A stretch of DNA of 11,432 bases from CAVBBU01 sp963593765 (lineage in GTDB: Bacteria > Bacillota > Clostridia > Lachnospirales > Lachnospiraceae). The notes beneath the pieces are model-generated. The model was not told the DNA's origin. It did no database searches and was given only the letters and a program-made list of their open reading frames with translations. Positions 10,501 through 11,432 of the stretch are shown piece by piece (within the stretch, counting starts at the first letter, position 1; the number at the start of each line of letters is the position of its first letter). The stretch covers positions 1-11,432 of the forward strand of contig CAVBBU010000066.1 in the NCBI GenBank assembly GCA_963593765.1, read 5' to 3'. Made by a program: the position numbers and the translations under genes.

Positions 10501-11017
10501 TCTTATCCAGAGGAAAGTCATTTTTAACATCGATAGTGCATCTTAACATCAAATGATTTGTTCCAACCTTACCTATAGCAAAATCACTAGCGTTTTCAAT
10601 AGAGCCAGAAATGCTGTTGACATACTCCATAGTTGATTTAATCTCATCACGAACAATCTCTCTGACATTTGAAGTAAGTGCCCTAATCGCATTCGCATTA
10701 GATGCTGTCGCTATGTCACCATCAATGGTATCAGAACCGCTAGCAGTGACAAGGTCATTTTCTATATCTACACCATCTTGTAACTCGTTAGATGTGTTAG
10801 AATTAGCAGCTGTTGCTTTTACAGCCGTAATACTATTTGAGCCATGGCTGCCTTCACTGCTTTTGCTATTTTCAGCCTTAAAGCTTTCAAGTATGTTTAA
10901 GCCTGTTTGGTCCGCAAGCGAGCTATAGTCGCTACTCGTATATATAGAGCCAAAAAGCATAGCTATGCTTAGCCATAATGCTGCAAGTCTCTTAATTTTA
11001 GTTTTTTGTTTTCCCAT
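4478..11017 (-). CDS. Giant sortase-anchored surface protein (2179 residues)
   Basis: Residues 1-35 form a Sec signal peptide: a basic start (KQKTKIKR), a hydrophobic core, and a likely cleavage after SLA at 35. A Ser/Thr/Ala/Asn-rich stretch follows to about 110. Residues of about 110-1660 form a large ectodomain of apparent beta-strand character that I cannot assign to a family. Nine of the protein's 13 cysteines fall between 813 and 1208. An SdrD-B-like module spans about 1663-1795 (ITGFVWDE at its start, VNFGIYK at its end). An InlB-B-like repeat spans about 1890-1995 (GWSTNKDA, LLYAIYG), and a MucBP-like segment about 1997-2086. A Gly/Ser hinge at 2092-2105 leads to the sorting signal MPKTG at 2144-2148, a hydrophobic helix and the tail RRKQKE. 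The ATG has GGAGG 7 bases upstream. Anchoring to the cell wall and a role in adhesion are inference; no ligand can be named. The 3' end is repeated at the right window edge in a second gene. Confidence 0.92.
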   Translation of the reverse strand: MGKQKTKIKRLAALWLSIAMLFGSIYTSSDYSSLADQTGLNILESFKAENSKSSEGSHGSNSITAVKATAANSNTSNELQDGVDIENDLVTASGSDTIDGDIATASNANAIRALTSNVREIVRDEIKSTMEYVNSISGSIENASDFAIGKVGTNHLMLRCTIDVKNDFPLDKTDDIGAEIIIPKGFKITNFDVPEDELGWKGEYVLNDNTDAYSGGIIKLQCQAHLTDKLIVTFEIFQNAQIIINNLSTAHIINFPLNLYVDYSTNSPSLLVASSGDERTTELLLQEADNSDPTWTVTVERNGLTLKPSYFSSSGMDASENAYRTYSSLYSSAFNEGLVVKYTKTRGYIADNTLFKFMAEKLPLYNNTYTVAVRYTDEYGNVLNLSGSNLNYGTTATNGQFKLMAAQKANTFTAVAGATPQNSTYADIFYNAGAFEIRVIPNILYNKIYYNTANVFPLEYESDYQTSVETISNNTEGANVSAEGEKIKIIISDGSEDASEIRVKSASAADSELLEVYQTGTTKTYNDIEEQYIRLNYEQSGTANWTPYNNFSLTVEYAEVSGNYPEALTPVKLEELKTSSDFGLTYKIHIKDAKTNKERIETIVGWKNSSEYYDYTIADPSIEKIVGRGSTTWDGTKSLSKTEYVNKIEIVKDRVTSSKVRSSCSLAKTILRAQHYTIDEQNTNIPDKTEVELRATVNIANVTWGPYVQKILTIENLDKMGDTLELLEADAQLEMAVNNATAESGILGTYTLKKYPLTEVDENDLPVVVLSGDGITLTDRVSATGQTLLYVVYTNEDGERDEIDLTDRSNNRCNKLASDYIFETTSSYKDSIKYNREYVLNKFKNLPCGALENPYRLNGNAGDTDTKLYNLTKLFEDFEISYASEIVLRQDFVKDWQPTNMEGETWSKCFYVNAIKPGYLNYDNLVKINSNPDKGEVNLDSVQLTYTSKLYCRASDWINKKATCSDSEKHGEQTKKEQNITKIVYGNIVRDFAIDQWAWNVDECNTFGQAPGVTGYTSRQGTYAYSLVQIAPGINNGRWITPIRFGETQIDYDNVEYDFSGTSDELLSLVSGVALDFNDDYSMFLIDIEYTTSDGKEHLLSNCLFDIGVVTSGTNSDVFQGHVNLDIAEGTYLTGLKIKISNEGYIWCNERYNGGKNMQPQFPAVNLYRNDKTSMMPKTYPSDSTKKIGYQGNPDGAGATYDQHNVKCTVTYTDIFNKAMDPIVIEGDSSRISNTKISVSSSSVNAISYQLADDASSGVIRRGDLLNVSLVDSIGFSPSNKEVEFRPVFYYAIDKNFTPDTSHIKGLEEGTKAFFYPAGIGDGYSGSEDYGYLVIDYKDTLESQLPLALGNATSGTRKYVEHIVPLDVNFDAELGDKIPILFKWTDLPYDLKRNGSSGNSEAEIEFPSYYAKATAKYKNNSLTTTVPVITDREGNPISDLEKTPKMLFTDLTSMSSNSLIVHELNMWGVVPYVTETAFGNRNQKSVTSRDYRALDKNDGLFGNIIYVVGNSENNIEDFDIYLPIAKEGDTNKNALGEQTDEAEFGLDFYTIDVEELETVAENVSVSYTTDPNPGLDGYDSMSIASWKEATPSDLSSITGIRVHMKTLEAGATEPIRIQYKLSKDKDVTGTQTAYQTFYYRFSLAGEYKTTTTPTVEKYILEDMAITGFVWDETGYEPNSVYDKETDKLKSGVTLGLYKKDGITLVEQPSDDKMSKTAEDGKYTLLTPVDGEYIVKIATPIDAEETWGLVIKEKVNDLSISSRANQNTGKTDVLKLVSNYLRDEYSLDDVNFGIYKLAKFEDMEDAIVHVGDKATASNIKLIGNTMSLGDDAKTKLGMPKDPSVVELEIASNSDSLVISAKGLKAGKTFAEVSCIDSYGNEIKNELNIYSYVRIKYDVTTNGGTGTASDANMYYIEETTNRLLSTSDALGASGSLIPNTFTANDGGGVVPPTGYMLVGWSTNKDATSETLEIQKGESYNIADNDTTSDILLYAIYGPIDVKYTIEYYRQISGQEAGIESSYEHYAGGDTIEGDTQATGVVGTVVKAPAGYESKFGNKYKFNASMSNEELQKTIAADGSTVVKLYYDIVKNNNSGGGGSGGGSSSTGKHAVNQVNADERNIDKNQTTLVEPKPDDNNYKNWVWGLMPKTGEEAAKMGALLLSIAGLVAILAALVARRKQKE

Positions 11018-11160
11018 AATGCAACCTCCAACCTTATACTACCATTGCCAATCAAAAAATTTTATTCTATACATTATTAATTGTTATTAAATCATTTACA
11101 CAGTCGTCATCAATAATTATTATAGTAATATTTTATTGAAAATATTGCTAAAAATATTTA
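11018..11160 (-). promoter_or_regulatory. AT-rich leader of the surface-protein gene
   Basis: About 140 bases lie between the candidate promoter and the ATG at 11017. The ribosome-binding site GGAGG is at 11025-11029. The remainder is extremely A+T-rich and holds the 20-bp inverted repeat listed separately. I see no riboswitch consensus, no leader peptide and no attenuator with a U-tract. Confidence 0.5.
11127..11146. repeat. 20-bp AT-only-arm inverted repeat in the leader
   Basis: AATATTTT at 11127-11134 and AAAATATT at 11139-11146 are perfect complements around a 4-base centre (ATTG). It lies about 15-35 bases downstream of the expected transcription start, where a bound repressor would block transcription. 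As RNA the stem would be weak, since every pair is A-U. An operator is possible but unproven. Confidence 0.5.
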
Positions 11161-11167
11161 CTCTTTT

Positions 11168-11198
11168 ATTATACAGTCACCCCCCCCCAGTTAGTCTA
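11168..11198 (-). promoter_or_regulatory. Candidate surface-protein promoter with G9 tract in its spacer
   Basis: On the reverse strand a perfect -10 hexamer TATAAT lies at 11168-11173. The best -35 match nearby is TAGACT at 11193-11198, four of six to TTGACA, at a spacing of 19 bp. The spacer reads AACT, then nine G, then TGACTG. Nineteen is longer than the 17 preferred by sigma-A; losing two G would make it 17. If the -35 is instead GACTAA, the spacing is already 17. Transcription would start near 11161. Confidence 0.5.
11180..11188. repeat. Homopolymeric tract C9 (G9 on the reverse strand)
   Basis: Nine consecutive C occur in an otherwise strongly A+T-rich spacer; I noticed no comparable G or C run elsewhere in the window. 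Tracts of this kind are prone to slipped-strand mispairing. Its position between a -10 and a possible -35 is what makes it notable. Confidence 0.95.
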
Positions 11199-11219
11199 TG
11201 CATACTTGCCGTAAGGCGT

Positions 11220-11249
11220 AAAATCACCTAAAATCACCTAAAATCAGTA
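11220..11249. repeat. Three 10-bp tandem repeats upstream of the candidate promoter
   Basis: AAAATCACCT occurs twice in tandem (11220-11229 and 11230-11239) and is followed by AAAATCAGTA (11240-11249). On the transcribed strand the shared core is TGATTTT, repeated exactly every 10 bp, one helical turn. The array lies about 22-51 bp upstream of the candidate -35, where an activator would bind the same face of the helix. This could equally be a small chance tandem duplication. Confidence 0.7.
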
Positions 11250-11294
11250 AGAAAACACAAAAATGACAAAGCAAGCATTGCCTACTTTGTCATT
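11250..11294 (-). terminator. Intrinsic terminator of the upstream paralog
   Basis: A 10-bp perfect stem pairs AATGACAAAG (11262-11271) with CTTTGTCATT (11285-11294) around a 13-base loop. In the leftward direction it is followed by TTTGTGTTTTCTT, a U-rich tail. Outer bases AACAC (11254-11258) and GTGTT (11295-11299) could extend the stem past a 3-base bulge. It lies about 70 bases after the stop at 11362, so it would end that gene's transcript and separate the two paralogs into different transcription units. Confidence 0.75.
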
Positions 11295-11295
11295 G

Positions 11296-11307
11296 TGTTA
11301 GCTAACA
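11296..11307. repeat. 12-bp perfect palindrome
   Basis: TGTTAGCTAACA at 11296-11307 is its own complement. It directly adjoins the terminator stem on the upstream side, and its left half overlaps bases that could extend that stem. It could be a protein site or simply part of the RNA structure. Confidence 0.5.
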
Positions 11308-11361
11308 TCTGTTTAAATTATTTGTAGCGTTTCTGCCATAGTGCAGATAACTCTTAAAGCA

Positions 11362-11432
11362 TTATTCCTTCTGCTTCCTTCTAGCCACTAATGCTGCAAG
11401 GATTGCTACTAGGCCTGCTATAGATAGTAGTA
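11362..11432 (-). CDS. C-terminus of a second sortase-type surface protein (partial, runs off window)
   Basis: The reverse strand reads 22 codons to a TAA at 11362-11364: a hydrophobic helix segment LLSIAGLVAILAALVA followed by the basic tail RRKQKE. All 22 residues equal the C-terminus of the 2179-residue protein at 4478-11017, and 70 of 71 bases match. The rest of the gene lies beyond the window. It is a tandem paralog or at least shares an identical sorting-signal module. Its transcript is probably ended by the hairpin at 11250-11294. What precedes this tail, including the sorting motif itself, cannot be seen. Confidence 0.88.
   Translation of the reverse strand, partial: LLSIAGLVAILAALVARRKQKE

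Noticed and set aside
11220..11249. The tandem repeats as a small CRISPR or direct-repeat array.
   Set aside because: The units are 10 bp with no spacers, far too short for CRISPR.

Overview
The window looks like chromosomal DNA from an A+T-rich, low-GC Gram-positive anaerobe, probably class Clostridia and perhaps Lachnospiraceae. That placement is inferred from AT-biased codons (many ATA Ile), strong Shine-Dalgarno sites, a type III pantothenate kinase, and a very large sortase-type surface protein. No 16S or other marker gene is present to confirm it.

Bases 1-3356 hold a leftward housekeeping cluster. Read in its own direction it is coaBC (CoA synthesis), prfC (release factor 3), then a yqeY-like gene cut by the left window edge. 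The prfC ribosome-binding site overlaps the coaBC stop codon, so the two are probably translationally coupled. yqeY follows after 124 bp and may also have its own promoter. coaX (type III pantothenate kinase, the first step of CoA synthesis) is divergent, at 3438-4202. CoaX makes 4'-phosphopantothenate and CoaBC turns it into 4'-phosphopantetheine, so consecutive steps of one pathway share an 81-bp divergent promoter region. The two candidate -10 elements there abut on opposite strands.

A strong 14-bp hairpin at 4305-4348 lies between the convergent ends of coaX and the next gene. That gene is a 2179-residue surface protein encoded leftward at 4478-11017. It has a signal peptide, a very large ectodomain that I cannot assign, an SdrD-B-like module, an InlB-B/MucBP-like C-terminal region, a Gly-rich hinge, an MPKTG sorting motif, a membrane helix and a basic tail. 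The last 71 bases of the window repeat the 3' end of this gene with one synonymous difference. A second, nearly identical C-terminus therefore lies immediately upstream, which indicates a tandem family of anchored surface proteins.

The most interesting stretch is the 344-bp spacer between the two surface-protein genes (11018-11361). In transcription order it contains a 12-bp palindrome, an intrinsic terminator for the upstream paralog, three 10-bp tandem repeats, an 8-bp palindrome, a candidate promoter whose -35/-10 spacer contains nine consecutive G, and a very AT-rich leader with a 20-bp inverted repeat. A homopolymeric G tract between -35 and -10 is the arrangement known from phase-variable promoters such as porA and opc in Neisseria meningitidis. 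This may be a phase-variable surface-protein locus, but that remains an inference until tract-length variation is shown.
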